A stretch of 64,000 nt of DNA from Platycnemis pennipes. Its lineage: Eukaryota > Arthropoda > Insecta > Odonata > Platycnemididae. The translations under genes and the position numbers were made by a program. The stretch covers positions 21,581,088-21,645,087 of the forward strand of contig OW121846.1 in the NCBI GenBank assembly GCA_933228895.1, written 5' to 3'. Positions 31,638 through 42,437 of this stretch are shown one piece after another. How positions within the stretch are numbered: the first letter of the stretch is position 1; each line of letters opens with the position of its first letter. The notes under the pieces were generated by a model that made no database searches, was not told the DNA's origin, and saw only the letters and a program-made list of their open reading frames with translations.

Positions 31638-33218
31638 ATGCGTTACGTTGCTTTCTCTCGCCAGGCAGAACTAATAAAAAATAGATTTGTTAAAATAAAC
31701 GAATATGTCGAGCAACTTCTTCCTCCAGCTCCTCGACCTTCTGAACCTAAGAGAGAAAAGTTACGCTCTTATTTGGAGGAAGTGGAACAGAAATAGAGTA
31801 ATTATCAGCAGCTTGTTGAAAAGTCATATATTGGCGATGAAACCTCAGAAATAAATGACCAGGCAGTTGGAATTTATTCTGATGAAATATCAGATATTTA
31901 TGCCGATGTGAAGGCAGCAATTAGAATCTTACTCAGATCGGAGGAAAATGTCGAGTTCCGAAGTAATGCTGCCCCTCCAACCATTTCGGCACTGCCAACT
32001 TCGTCAGTTAGATTGCCCAAATTCAATTTGCCTTACTTTTCTGGAGATTTAAATGGTTGGATATATTTTTCAAATCTATTTGAAAAAACCATTCATCACA
32101 ATGAGTGTCTTTCAGAGATTGAAAGATTTCAATATCTTCTTTCTTCACTCCGAGGAGAAGCCCTAAATGTTGTTAAAGGTTTACCTATCTCCGCTGCCAA
32201 CTACAACATTGCATGGAGCCTGTTGCACAAAAGATATCACAACATTAGACGCTTGGTGAGCAATAATGTTAGCAGTATTATTGATTTGCCAAATATTAAC
32301 GGCTCGTTGAAAAGCATTCGAAACTTCTTAGATATTTATCGCGAGAACACGCAGGCATTATCTGCCTTAGGGCATGATATTATTAACGAAGGATTACTTT
32401 TATCAACTTTGCTCTTACGAAAGTTGAACCAAGACACACGGAAACGCTTTGAAGATAACAAAGTCACAGAAAATGAGATTCCCTCGATTAATGAATTGAT
32501 TCATTTTCTTGAAAGGGAATCCTCAAGATTAGAAGATGCTTCTATCGGACGAACTCACCCTCAAGAAATGAAAAACGCTGCATCTTCACGCCCACTCAAA
32601 GTTACTCTATTATCAGTGGATAAGGAAATGTGTAATTATTGCCATGCTCCCAATCACAATGTGTATAATTGTGACTCATTCCTCAAATTAAGTGCCGAAG
32701 ATCGACGCAGATTTTCCCACACCAATGGTTGGTGTTATAATTGTCTTGGCACTTCTCACTCGATAAAATTTTGTAAATCGACTCACTCTTGTAAGACCTG
32801 TAAAAAGAGGCACCATTCATTGCTGCATCTTTCGCATTTTGCCTCTGCATCGTCAGGTCCGGCGAAGACACCTGCAAGCCAACCATCCCCGATTAACAGC
32901 CCAGAAGAAAGATCCCATCCAAACGCCTTTGTAGGATTTTCTTCAGCAAAGACGACTGCCACGGTTATCCTGGCCACAACATTGGTGAAACTCTCTACCC
33001 CGGAGGGAAATTCTTGTGTAGTGCGAGGAGTTTTGGACTCAGCTGCTCAGACGAGCTGTATATCTGAACATTGTGCGCAGCTCCTCAGAGTAAAACGTTT
33101 AAAGTCTACCAACCTCCTTAGTGGACTATCTCAAGCTAGTCTACGCACTCGAGGAATAACTAATTTAAATATAGATAGCTTGAATGGACAATCCCTCGCG
33201 CAATCCCATTTCGTTTAA
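31638..33218 (+). pseudogene. BEL 2 gag and protease start, with nonsense codons
   Basis: Starts at ATG 31638 and has TAG at 31794-31796 after 52 codons. The same frame then runs to TAA 33216-33218. The open part (31908-33218) shows RLPKFNLPYFSGDLNGW and LHKRYHNIRRLV (DUF1759-type gag), a CCHC knuckle CYNCLGTSHSIKFC with a further Cys/His cluster, and the protease active-site segment GVLDSAAQTSCIS at about 33030. The product would be the particle protein plus protease. Two nonsense codons prevent a full polyprotein. Confidence 0.85.
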
Positions 33219-33221
33219 ATT

Positions 33222-34588
33222 GTGGACAACATTAGTTCAAACTTACCTCAAACCACTATTTCGAAAGAAGTCAGACAAAGGGTGTCCTCACTAGTATTGG
33301 CAGATCCTACTTTTGATGTGCCATGCCCAGTGGATATTTTAATTGGAGCAGATCTTTTTGCACTTTCATTCACGGGCCAGCGTCTACCTCTTGGTCCTGA
33401 TTTGCCCGTTGCATTCGGTACTCTATTTGGATTTGTCCTCATGGGATCGTGCAGTGCCGTATCGCCTCCAGTTAGTCTCAGTGAAGATAAGATATTTTTA
33501 CTATTACTGATATGGACCTTCATTCGTCCATACAAAAGTTTTGGCAAATTGAAGAACCGCCAAACCCAACTCTTTCTCCGGAAGAAATTTATGCGGAACA
33601 GCACTTCGCAACAACCTTCAAAAGGGATCCTTCGGGAAAATACATAGTTAGACTTCCTTTCAAGAAAACTCACCCCAATCTCGGAGACTCCTCTGCTATT
33701 GCTAAAAAACGATTTTTCTCGCTAGAAAGGAGATTCTTATCACAACCTGACTACAAGGCCCTGTATGTGGACTTCATGCAAGATTATTTAGACTCAGGGC
33801 ATATGACTCCATGCACTTACAGCAAGCTTCACTTCCCTCATTACTTCATTCCCCATCATGGAGTATTAAAACAAAATGACCCTGCCAAAAAACTGCTAGT
33901 CGTTTTTGACGCTAGTGCTCGCACTTCTAACAATGTTTCCCTGAATGATATTCTACTACCAGGTCCGAAGTTGCAAAACAGCATTTATGATGTGGTTTTA
34001 CATTTTAGACGGCACGCAATAGTATTCTCTTGTGATATCACCCAGATGTTTCGCAACATCATGTTACACCCAGATGACCAGCCATTTCAACTGATTTATT
34101 GGAGATCGCAGCCATCTGAACCACTCCAACAGTACAAACTAGCGACAGTAACGTACGGGATGACAAGTTCGCCTTTTCTTGCCATTCGAAGTCTTCAACA
34201 GTTAGCCCAAGATGAACGGGAGACTTTTCCTCTTGCAGCTGAAGTGCTCCTGAAGCAGACTTTTGTCGATGACATAATAACTGGCTCGGATACCTTAGAA
34301 GAAGCTCTCACTTTAAAAGACGAACTGACCAAACTACGTCGCCTTGGAGGTTTTACGCTGCACAAGGGGTGTAGTAACTCACCTTCCTTGCTGGAGTCAG
34401 CTAATTCACCACATCAATTTCCCAATCCTCTCCGTTCCAGTTCTACCCAACTTCATGGAATATTAGGACTCCAATGGGACCCGAATGAAGACGTTTTCTC
34501 ATACAAGATAAATATTGTCCAAGCTCAATTCACAAAGAGATCAGTCTTGTCATCATCGCAAAATTATATGACCCCTGTGGATGGATAG
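33222..34588 (+). pseudogene. BEL 2 protease end and reverse transcriptase
   Basis: The frame after TAA 33218 continues the protease (CPVDILIGADLFAL, GTLFGFVLMGS). A frameshift near 33500 leads to the frame 33512-34588 with the RT: SIQKFWQIEEPP, LLVVFDASARTSNNVSLND, FSCDITQMFRNI and the catalytic FVDD at 34262-34273. A second frameshift near 34550 leads to the RNase H frame. The catalytic residues remain. Confidence 0.85.
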
Positions 34589-34599
34589 CGCCAGTTGTA

Positions 34600-35367
34600 T
34601 TTTGGGCTAAGTCATTTATGCAAATGATCTGGACTTTAGGATTAACCTGGGATGATCAGTTACCATCAGAGATTATTAATAGATGGAACCAATTTTTAAA
34701 TGATTTGCCTCATATTGCAAATATAAGGTTACAGCGTCAACTTTTCATCGCTCATCCAGTATCCATCCAGCTTCATGGTTTTTCTGATGCATCTCAACAG
34801 GGATACAGCGCTGTAATCTACGTCCGCAGCATAGATGCAAGTAATGCAATAAAATCCTCAATTCTTATTGCCAAAACAAGGGTTTCCCCACTAAAGCGCA
34901 TTTCTTTGCCACGCTTAGAGTTATGTGGAGCTCATCTTTTAGCAAAACTATTAAATAATTCTTCTCTTCAGGTTTCTCCTCATATTGATATTGAAAGCAC
35001 ATCAGCATGGTGTGATTCCACAATTGCGTTAAGCTGGATTCATACACCGTCTTACCGCTTGAAGACGTATGTCGCTAACCGTGTGAGTCAAATACAAGAA
35101 TGGATTCCATCTCATTTATGGAACCATGTTGCCTCTGACCAAAATCCTGCTGATTTAGCGTCTCGAGGACTCGCACCTTCGCAATTGCTTGACAATCCCC
35201 TATGGTGGGAAGGACCGAAGTGGCTATCATTGCCATCCCAAGAAAGGACTGTATCTAGTTTCCAACGCATTGATAACACTACTCAACAAAAAAAACATTT
35301 CGTCTGTTTCCTGGTTCAACTTAGCCAATTCTTATTAATTCTGGGTCAAGGAAAACGAATATGTTAA
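34600..35367 (+). pseudogene. BEL 2 RNase H region
   Basis: LTWDDQLPSEIINRW, then the RNase H fold: LHGFSDASQQGYSAVIY, KRISLPRLELCG, AWCDSTIALSWI and NPADLASRG. It aligns in order with the BEL 1 RNase H. The terminal residues (about the last 25 before the stop at 35367) are no longer typical, which places the insertion boundary close to here. Confidence 0.82.
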
Positions 35368-35555
35368 TGATTTTTTTTATTAGCTCTTGTTTCCTAGATA
35401 CACAACAGTCCACTGGTGAATGAAACGCAAAAACCCACTTTTCGACTTAATGGTAATTTGAAGAAGATATACTTTGTTATGCTATGAGTACAATACAAAA
35501 GGCAATATTTCATTAAACAATGTTTATTTTTTATGAAGCAGTGGTTTATTTGAGC

Positions 35556-37232
35556 CTATTCCTGTGCACGTTTCCTTTTGGGTTGCCTTTTGTACGTCAA
35601 ATCCGGAGCATCTCTTGTCAGAGTCCAGCAGTAGTCGGCGAGCATTGATTCATCCCAACGACCCTGATATCTACGTTCCATTGCAGAGATATCTTGGTGA
35701 AACCTTTCACCATGCTCATCGCTTACAGCTCCACAGTTTTCAGGGAAATAATCAAGGTGGGAGTGGAGAAAGTGAAGTTTTAATGACATATTGCAACCTA
35801 CATCACGGAACTTTTCTAGGAGTTCTTTCACTAAATGTTGATAGTTTTTTTCTTTTCTGTTGCCTAGAAACCCTTGTACCACGCCCTTAAAAGCATCCCA
35901 GGCTGCTTTCTCTTTCCCCTCCAAAAGTGTATCAAACTCAGGGTCCTTCATAATAGTGCGTATTTGAGGGCCCACAAAGATTCCCTCCTTAACCTTTGCA
36001 TCACTCAACCTTGGGAATTTTGCTCTAAGGTATTGGAAAGCTTCTTTATCCTGGTTCATGGCTTTCACAAAGTTCTTCATTATTCCCAGCTTAATATGCA
36101 GGGGTGGAAGCAGAATATCATTTGGATCTACTAGCGGCTCGTTTTGGATGTTTCTCTCCCCGGAATTCAGATTTCTTGAAGGCCACTTGTCTCTTATGAA
36201 GTGAGATTTTCTATCTTGACTGTCCCAAAAACACAGAAAACAGCAGTACTTAGTATAGCCTAACTGCATTCCCAGGAGTAAAGCAATAACTTTCAAGTCA
36301 CAACAGATCTGCCACTTATGATCCTCGTATTTGATTGACTCTAGAAGTAACTTTACATTCACGTAAGTTTCCTTCATGTGAACGGAATATCCAATGGGAA
36401 TAGAAGGAAGAAGGTTGCCGTTGTGTAGTAAGACTGCTTTCAAACTCAGCTTGGATGAATCTATAAACAATCTCCAATTACTTGGATCATGAGTAATGTT
36501 CAGGGAATTCATCAAGCCATTGACATCCACACAAGCAACCACATGCTCTTTCTTCTCAAAAAAATGAAGAAAATTCTTCTGACGAGTCCTGTACTCTGTG
36601 ATCTTGACTTCTGGTTGGAGTAGATTCCATTGCTTCATTCTTGACGCCAAAAGCTCTGCTTTCTCCTTGGGCAAGTCAAGATCTCTTACGAGATCATTTA
36701 ATTCTGTCTGATTCAGTCTGTGGGGCTCATTTAACTCCCCTACCTCGAAATCTGGATCATAGGAAGTCCCAGATATAACGACTTCTTCTTCAGTATCACT
36801 CTTTTCAACCTCATAATTTTGAGGTGATTCAGGAATCGGCAGATTAGCCGAGTGAGGAACGGGACGAATGGCTGATGGAATGCTGGGATAATGTACCGAT
36901 TCTTTCTTCTTTGTTGACCAACCTAGCTTCATGGGGGGCGTCGCGCAGAAATAGCAGTTGTCGACATGGTTTGTTGGCTCACGCCAAATCATGGGTACAG
37001 CAAACTTCATTCCTCGTTTCTTCCCACTCAACCACTCTCGCAATCTCACTGAGCAAGAGTTACAACAAACATGTGGGGCCCATGGTTTATCCTGGTCACC
37101 TATTTTTACACCGAAATAATGGTAGTAAGCTGTTTTAACGATTGGGCTGATGGTGCGCTTCTGGGCTGCAAAAGTCATTTCACCACATATGTAACAAAAG
37201 TTGTCAACGCCATTAACACACTTCCGTGGCAT
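35556..37232 (-). CDS. Intact 558-aa Cys-rich protein of unknown function, transposase-like
   Basis: Uninterrupted intronless ORF, the only intact gene in this nest. Residues 5-16 and 54-60 carry Cys/His clusters (C5, C13, C16; H54, C56, C57, C60), with C93 and C96 after them, suggesting an N-terminal zinc-binding domain. Residues 140-185 are acidic. The central part has LFIDSSK (D258), CDLK (D312) and the cluster CCFLCFWDS (330-338). The C-terminal part has HFLHSH (487-492), GAVSDEHGER (501-510) and a basic tail KRQPKRKR. I recall similar multi-copy proteins in arthropod genomes but cannot name the family. Spaced Asp/His/Glu residues would suit an RNase H-like transposase; this is inference. 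Confidence 0.7.
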   Translation of the reverse strand: MPRKCVNGVDNFCYICGEMTFAAQKRTISPIVKTAYYHYFGVKIGDQDKPWAPHVCCNSCSVRLREWLSGKKRGMKFAVPMIWREPTNHVDNCYFCATPPMKLGWSTKKKESVHYPSIPSAIRPVPHSANLPIPESPQNYEVEKSDTEEEVVISGTSYDPDFEVGELNEPHRLNQTELNDLVRDLDLPKEKAELLASRMKQWNLLQPEVKITEYRTRQKNFLHFFEKKEHVVACVDVNGLMNSLNITHDPSNWRLFIDSSKLSLKAVLLHNGNLLPSIPIGYSVHMKETYVNVKLLLESIKYEDHKWQICCDLKVIALLLGMQLGYTKYCCFLCFWDSQDRKSHFIRDKWPSRNLNSGERNIQNEPLVDPNDILLPPLHIKLGIMKNFVKAMNQDKEAFQYLRAKFPRLSDAKVKEGIFVGPQIRTIMKDPEFDTLLEGKEKAAWDAFKGVVQGFLGNRKEKNYQHLVKELLEKFRDVGCNMSLKLHFLHSHLDYFPENCGAVSDEHGERFHQDISAMERRYQGRWDESMLADYCWTLTRDAPDLTYKRQPKRKRAQE

Positions 37233-38455
37233 TCTGATCTGAAAGTAGAAAATTGAAACATTTAGTTAAATGTTAAGTCATCAATTATGATTATATTTAA
37301 CCAATAAGTATTTTTTAAATACCCCCCGACATACGAGAGGAATAAAATTCAAATCGCCCAGACCAAAAATATCAAGTCATCATTTTTTTTTAATATCTTT
37401 TTTTGAAATCCAGTATTTTTCTGAATAATCGAAAACGTTCGTAACGTCTGAATAAAATTGCAACCACAAATGATCATAATTTCAGAAACCAGAACTGAAA
37501 TACAGCCTCAAAACATCAATTTTCATATTTTGAAAACTCCAAGGTGGGATTAAACATTTGGAACTTGATACAAAATATCAAAAATGGATGCCATAGATTG
37601 GACTGATACAGATAATATAGTTGCATTGCTTACCTTCAGTTGTAAGGCCAATTGCAGAGAATGCCACTGGAATTGTTGAATGTCTTCGTTCTGCTGACAC
37701 TTTCACTCCAAACCCGTGGCCGAAGATCGAAAGACGGTCGCTCTCAGGACAACAGCTTTCAGTATCCGGGGAATATGATGGTCAAAAAGATTCTACGCGG
37801 AGAGCAAAGCTGAGGGAACTACAGCTAATATAAGAACCACTGAGTGGGGATCTCTCCAAATGCATAACCACATACAGTGTCTCGGCCTAGTCGGCCCCGG
37901 CCTACAGTGTCCGGGACTGGAACAACTGTGGCTCAAGTGTTTCCTTCAACAACTAAAGACGACAATGTATATATGTAACAAATTCAGGACTCATTTCGTA
38001 TAAGTCGCCAACATTCATTTTAGAATACATTTTCGTCTTCTACAATTTTAACATTGTATCGTATTAAAAATATATTCTAAAATGTACGACAATGTGTACA
38101 CATTTGGTTTCGCTTAGTTCACTCCGTTCGACTCTCTCTGTCTCCCTCCCTCCCACATCAGTGAAGACCACCGACAGTGTCCAGGTGCAAACCAAAGGCA
38201 TCCTTCTCCACTTGTTTAAGCCCTTCAACCTCACCCGCAAAGATAATTGGAACCAATTATTACAGGAGTACCAGCTTTCGAACAGTCGGTTTCCCACACA
38301 CCAGCCATAGTGATATTTTATTACCTAAGGAGGCTCTGTTCCTTGAAAACAAGAGCTAATATAAACTTTTTATGGCGATTTTCGTGTTTAGCGAGACAAA
38401 ATACTTCGGAAAGAACTAATTTTGAGCCCGAAACTTTTTTGGTGTTGGGTAGTGT
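37233..38455. other. Upstream flank of the antisense gene, no gene recognised
   Basis: About 1.2 kb, AT-rich at 37240-37620 and more mixed at 37621-38300. Contains an 18-bp inverted repeat with one mismatch (38016-38033 against 38067-38084) and the right arm of the 15-bp inverted repeat. Short plus-strand ORFs show no family resemblance. It should contain the promoter of the antisense gene if that gene is expressed. Confidence 0.4.
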
Positions 38456-39346
38456 AATCAGTCACTACCTGAAATCATTCAGACCCCGTTGAATATTTTG
38501 TTGAGCCAAGAATCGACTGACTGGGATTTAATTACTAAATTCTCATCGTGGACTAAGCTGCTACGTGTATTCGCCTACATACTGCGCTTTATTCGTGTTT
38601 GTAAGACTAAGATAAAGGCAAAAGGATTCCTCACATCATCTGAGCTGAAGAGAGCCACGATTACTATTTGCAAAATTATTCAAACCAACTGATTTAAAGA
38701 AGATTTGGCCCTACTTCATAAACAACGTCCCTGCAGTCTAAGAATCCGTCGCCTCTCCCCATTTATTGATACGGATGGGTTACTTAGAGCAGGAGGAAGA
38801 TTAACTCACTCAAACTTGGCCTATGAAGTCAAACATCCCATAATTCTGCCCAAAAATCACCATGTAGTCAACTTACTTGTTGATTACTGTCATGCCAAAT
38901 ATCTCCATGCAGGGCCTCAACTTTTGCAATCCCTTCTTTGCCAGCAGTTCTGGATACTATCCGCACGATCAGTGATTCGAACTAGAATTTTTAAGTGCAT
39001 GCGATGTTATCGTTGCAAACCAACAAACAATCCGCCTTTGATGGGAGATTTGCCTGAACCCCGTGTTACGCCTGCTCGCCCATTCCTTAGAAGTGGAATG
39101 GATTTTGGAGGACCATTCCAAGTAAAAATACACACCCTAAAAAGAGCACAATTAATCAAGGTGTATTTGTGCATATTTGTCTGTTTCTCAACGAAAGCTG
39201 TTCATATTGAAGTCGTTAATGGACTCTCAGCAGAGGCCTTCATCGCTGCTCTGACACGATTTGTATCCAGAAGAGGACTTTGTGAGATCTATTTTCAGAT
39301 TGTGGAACGAATTTTAAGGGAGCTTCGAATAGATTGGCCTCAGTGA
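38456..39346 (+). pseudogene. BEL 2 integrase, zinc domain and first half of core
   Basis: Pol resumes with TDWDLITKFSSWTKLLRVFAYILRFI. A TGA at 38690-38692 interrupts the frame, which then continues with RIRRLSPFIDTDGLLRAGGRL, HPIILPKNHH, CMRCY (HHCC zinc domain) and GMDFGGPF (first catalytic Asp). A frameshift at about 39290 follows, near the second Asp (D-C-G-T-N-F in another frame, where D-N-G is usual). The frame closes at 39346. Confidence 0.83.
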
Positions 39347-40001
39347 TGAAGAAAACCTTCATATCTAAGGACTTTTCTCAGAAGGTATCCTATTTTTCCC
39401 AAGAAAACTCGATTAATTTTCACTTTCTTCCCCCGGCGTCTCCACACCAGGGGGTTTATGGGAAAGTGCAATTAAGAGTGCAAAATATCACTTACAACGG
39501 GTAATCGGACGTGAAATTCTTACGTTGGAGGAATTCATCACACTCTCAACAAAGGTGGAGGCAATGCTCAACTCGCGCCCCTTGACACCGCTGTCAACGG
39601 ACCCCTCCGAGACCACAGCTCTTACGCCAGGCCATTTCTTAATCGGTTGTTCCTTACAAGCTGTTCCAGAAGACGATTTAGTAGATATTCCACAGAATCG
39701 GCTGTCTCGGTGGCAGACGATACAGAACCTATCACAACGCATATGGAAGCGCTGGCATCAAGAATATCTACACACCCTGCAGCAACGATTGAAGTGGACT
39801 TCACAAGGAAGGGGAATAAAGAATGGAGACCTGGTGCTGGTGCATAATCCTCATACACCACCTTTGCAATGGTGTCTGGCTCGTGTCGACAAAACCTACC
39901 CAGGGAAGGACGGCATCGTTCGCGTCGTGCAGCTACGAACGCAAGAAGGTACCTTTTCCCGCCCTGCCACAAAATTATTCCCGCTACCTCAATCCTATTG
40001 A
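39347..40001 (+). pseudogene. BEL 2 integrase second half and C-terminal domain
   Basis: The region to about 39450 holds the end of the catalytic core, with the Glu-bearing GLWES-type motif displaced by a 1-nt change in a G-run near 39450. The open frame 39525-40001 (about 158 aa) is the DUF5641-type C-terminal domain: LNSRPLTPLSTDP, TPGHFLIG, WKRWHQEYLHTLQQR, NGDLVLV and GIVRVVQLRT. It matches the corresponding part of BEL 1. Confidence 0.83.
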
Positions 40002-40065
40002 ACACGATTTCTTTATTTCCTTTTCACCTTTTTTATTTGATCCTAGCGGATCAAGGGGGCCGGTA

Positions 40066-40423
40066 TGTTTCGTAATTTTCGTACTTTTTAGTTCAGATAA
40101 CTGCCACTGGAGGGCGTATTTGTCATGACTGTGCGCGAGACGCTCTCGTTTTTTTTTGGTGTGTGTGTGTGCGCGTAAGCCCCCCAGACCAGTCGTCGGC
40201 AGCTCTCCCATGTGAAAGTGAAACCTAGTGCATAGTGACCATCAACTGCCCCCCTCTCCCCCATTCCCGTGTGAGTGCCAAGGACACGGACTGGAAGCTA
40301 AGTTTTGTTCTTTTGTCACAATTTATTACTTTTGTATATTAATGGAAATATATATTTATGTCAAAGAATTCCTCGGTCCTTCGGGTAAATTCATTTGTTT
40401 AATAGAATTTTCGCTACGCGACA
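40066..40423 (+). repeat. BEL 2 3' LTR
   Basis: 358 bp, preceded by a purine-rich tract (atcaagggggccggta) and followed by the target duplication aatat. Sequence matches the 5' LTR apart from T-run and GT-run length and one substitution. Confidence 0.93.
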
Positions 40424-41200
40424 AATATTTTCCACACTGTCACGGGTTTCGTCATATTTAAAATTAAAATTTTCCTTAAAAACCCCCCAGTTCGCCTTCT
40501 GAACAATCCAGTTGCCCGGCCGAATAAAATCCGGATTAATATGGTGTTCCTTCGTAAAAAGGATGGGATAGTGATCGCTCCCACAAAGGTCGTCATGCAC
40601 AAGTATATCAAGTTTTGTAGCTAAAATGCTCGACACGATACATAGGTCGATAGTCGAAGAGTCACCAGTAGAACTGTTAAAACGTGTTTTTTCCGCGTTA
40701 TTTAGTAACACTAGGTTAGTGTCACATATAAATTGGGATAAAATCCGTCCTCTACGGTTGCACTGAGCTCTAGCACTTCCCCATAGCGGATCGTGTGCGT
40801 TAAAATCTCCCAATAAAATAAAAGGCTGAGGGAGCTGATGGACAAGGGCTTCAAGGTTAAAACGGGTTACCGGCGCACCCTCCGGGAGATACACGTTACA
40901 CAACGTAATCGCCTCGGGGGCACGCCCGGTCACTGCAACCGCCTGAAGCGGTGTGTGTAGTTGCACTCGAAAGGTGTAAAGGGCCTCCCGAGTAGCAATC
41001 AACACTCCACCCTGGGCTCGTTGGCCACTGGTGTCGTCCAGTCTAAAAACGTTAAAACCTTTTAAAATGCCCTTGTCCGTTGTTTTAAAATGTGTTTCCT
41101 GCAGGCATATGCAAGACGGGTTAAAATCACAAATTAAAACGGTCAGCTCCTCCTTACGCCGATAAAAACCATTGCAGTTCCACTGCAGAGTAAAAGCCAT
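40424..41200 (-). pseudogene. I-like B ORF2, endonuclease part
   Basis: ORF2 starts at ATG 41200 (MAFTLQWNCNG), aligned with A at 11504. The endonuclease shows QWNCNG, CLQETHF, LLGDFNAHDPLWG and GSDHYPI and is open up to the BEL 2 insertion after DETRDSVEN. It continues at 30732. This portion has no internal lesion. Confidence 0.9.
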
Positions 41201-41265
41201 AAATCTCTTTAAAAAATAAAATAAATAAATAAATATATACGATAAATTATTTAAAAAGGCGGAGG

Positions 41266-42437
41266 TCAGCGCCAAATACGGTGCTTCTTCCCCTTCTGTT
41301 TCGCGAGGAGGACTTCAGTCTCCGAGGGACTGTCGTCCTCCTCCATTGATTCCCCCGGAAGTACTAGCTTGGCTAGTCCGGTGGGGCCGGGGGATGGCGT
41401 TTTTTCGCCCTGTTTCAGCGCTACCCCGGCGGAGGGTTTAGACTGGTTCTTCTTAGGAGAACCAGTGGTGGTTATATTTTTATTGATTGCCGGATTTGGT
41501 GCCTTAGCCGGCTTGGCTACATCTTCTACCTCTGCGGGTTTTGTGTTCGCCCAACTCTCCGTCTGTGTACCTTGGGACGCTTTTGGCACGGACGTATTTG
41601 CAACGGAGGCAAAGGATTTTGAAAAGACAGGTGCTGTCATGGCCCTGTACCTTTTCCTCGCCTCGAAGTACGGAATTTTTTCAACTGTTTTTATTTCCAT
41701 CACTTTTCTTTTCTCTAACATCTTGGGACATTCACGAGAGGACGCTGGATGCGTTCCCTCGCAGTTGACGCAGTGTTGTTCCCTTTTGCATTCCGCACTC
41801 TCATGTCCTTCCAGGCCGCAGCGAGGGCAGGTGGCCTTGCCCTCACATCGCGTTGCGATGTGGCCGAAGCGCTGGCACTGGAAGCAGCGCATGGGCGCCG
41901 GTATGAATGGCCTCACTGGAACCGATTCATAGCCGACGAATACCTGGTCGGGGAGACTGTCTCGCGCGAATGTTAGGACGACAGATGTCGTGTTTACAAC
42001 TTCGCCGTTTCGCTTAGTGGTAAGTCGACGAGCATCTGTAACTCCTTGCGATGCCATCTCATTCTTAATCTCGTCGACTTCCACGTATAGTAAGTCGTAA
42101 TGAGATATTACTCCCCGACAGGTATTGAGAGTGCGGTGCAGCTCAGTTTTTACAGGATGTCATGGAGCTTCTTTAGGGCCAACAGCTTTTCACTTTGAAT
42201 ATTACTCGATGTTTCGATAAGGAGGCTCCCGTCTCGCAGTTTTTTGGCCGATTTCAGCTCTCCTGGAATTGTGGCGGACAGCACCTTACGGATGCGAAAG
42301 GGAGATACCCGTTTAAGCGTCTCCCCTTCTTTCTCACATTTCGTAATTACAAACCACATACAAGCGGGTAAACTTTTAGCTCCCCCGCCCGTGTCCGGGC
42401 GGGATCTTTTGGAAGGTGGATGAAGTGATTCCGCCAT
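41266..42437 (-). pseudogene. I-like B ORF1, one frameshift
   Basis: Starts at ATG 42437 (MAESLHPPSK). The first open stretch runs to 42150 with VSPFRIRKVL. A 1-nt change near 42145-42155 shifts the frame. The second stretch (42084-41266) carries ARRLTTKRNGE and three knuckles (CFQCQRFGHIATRC, CPRCGLEGHESAEC, CVNCEGTHPASSREC), then a Lys/Pro-rich tail. Same architecture and role as ORF1 of A. Confidence 0.9.

Larger units (their letters stand above)
35368..38455 (-). mobile_element. Insert of about 3.1 kb inside BEL 2 pol, with antisense gene
   Basis: BEL coding sequence stops near 35365 and resumes near 38455. In between is one intact minus-strand ORF and AT-rich flanks. A 15-bp perfect inverted repeat (tattagctcttgttt at 35378-35392 and its complement at 38347-38361) lies near both ends and may be a terminal inverted repeat. 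About 90 nt between the right arm and recognisable BEL sequence are unexplained. No target duplication was found. A DNA transposon is the simplest reading; capture of a gene by the BEL element is the alternative. Confidence 0.5.
30733..40423 (+). mobile_element. BEL/Pao LTR retrotransposon 2, carrying an antisense-ORF insert
   Basis: LTRs at 30733-31087 and 40066-40423 (TGTTTCG...CGACA), 5-bp duplication aatat (30728-30732 and 40424-40428), inserted in ORF2 of I-like element B. Encodes gag, protease, RT, RNase H and integrase. Between RNase H and integrase is about 3.1 kb of foreign sequence with an intact minus-strand ORF. The LTRs are nearly identical, yet gag-pol has several stops and frameshifts. 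Distinct from BEL 1 in protein sequence. Confidence 0.92.

Noticed and set aside
37621..38492. Plus-strand ORFs of 60-81 codons in the BEL 2 insert
   Set aside because: No motif or family resemblance and no continuity with BEL pol frames.
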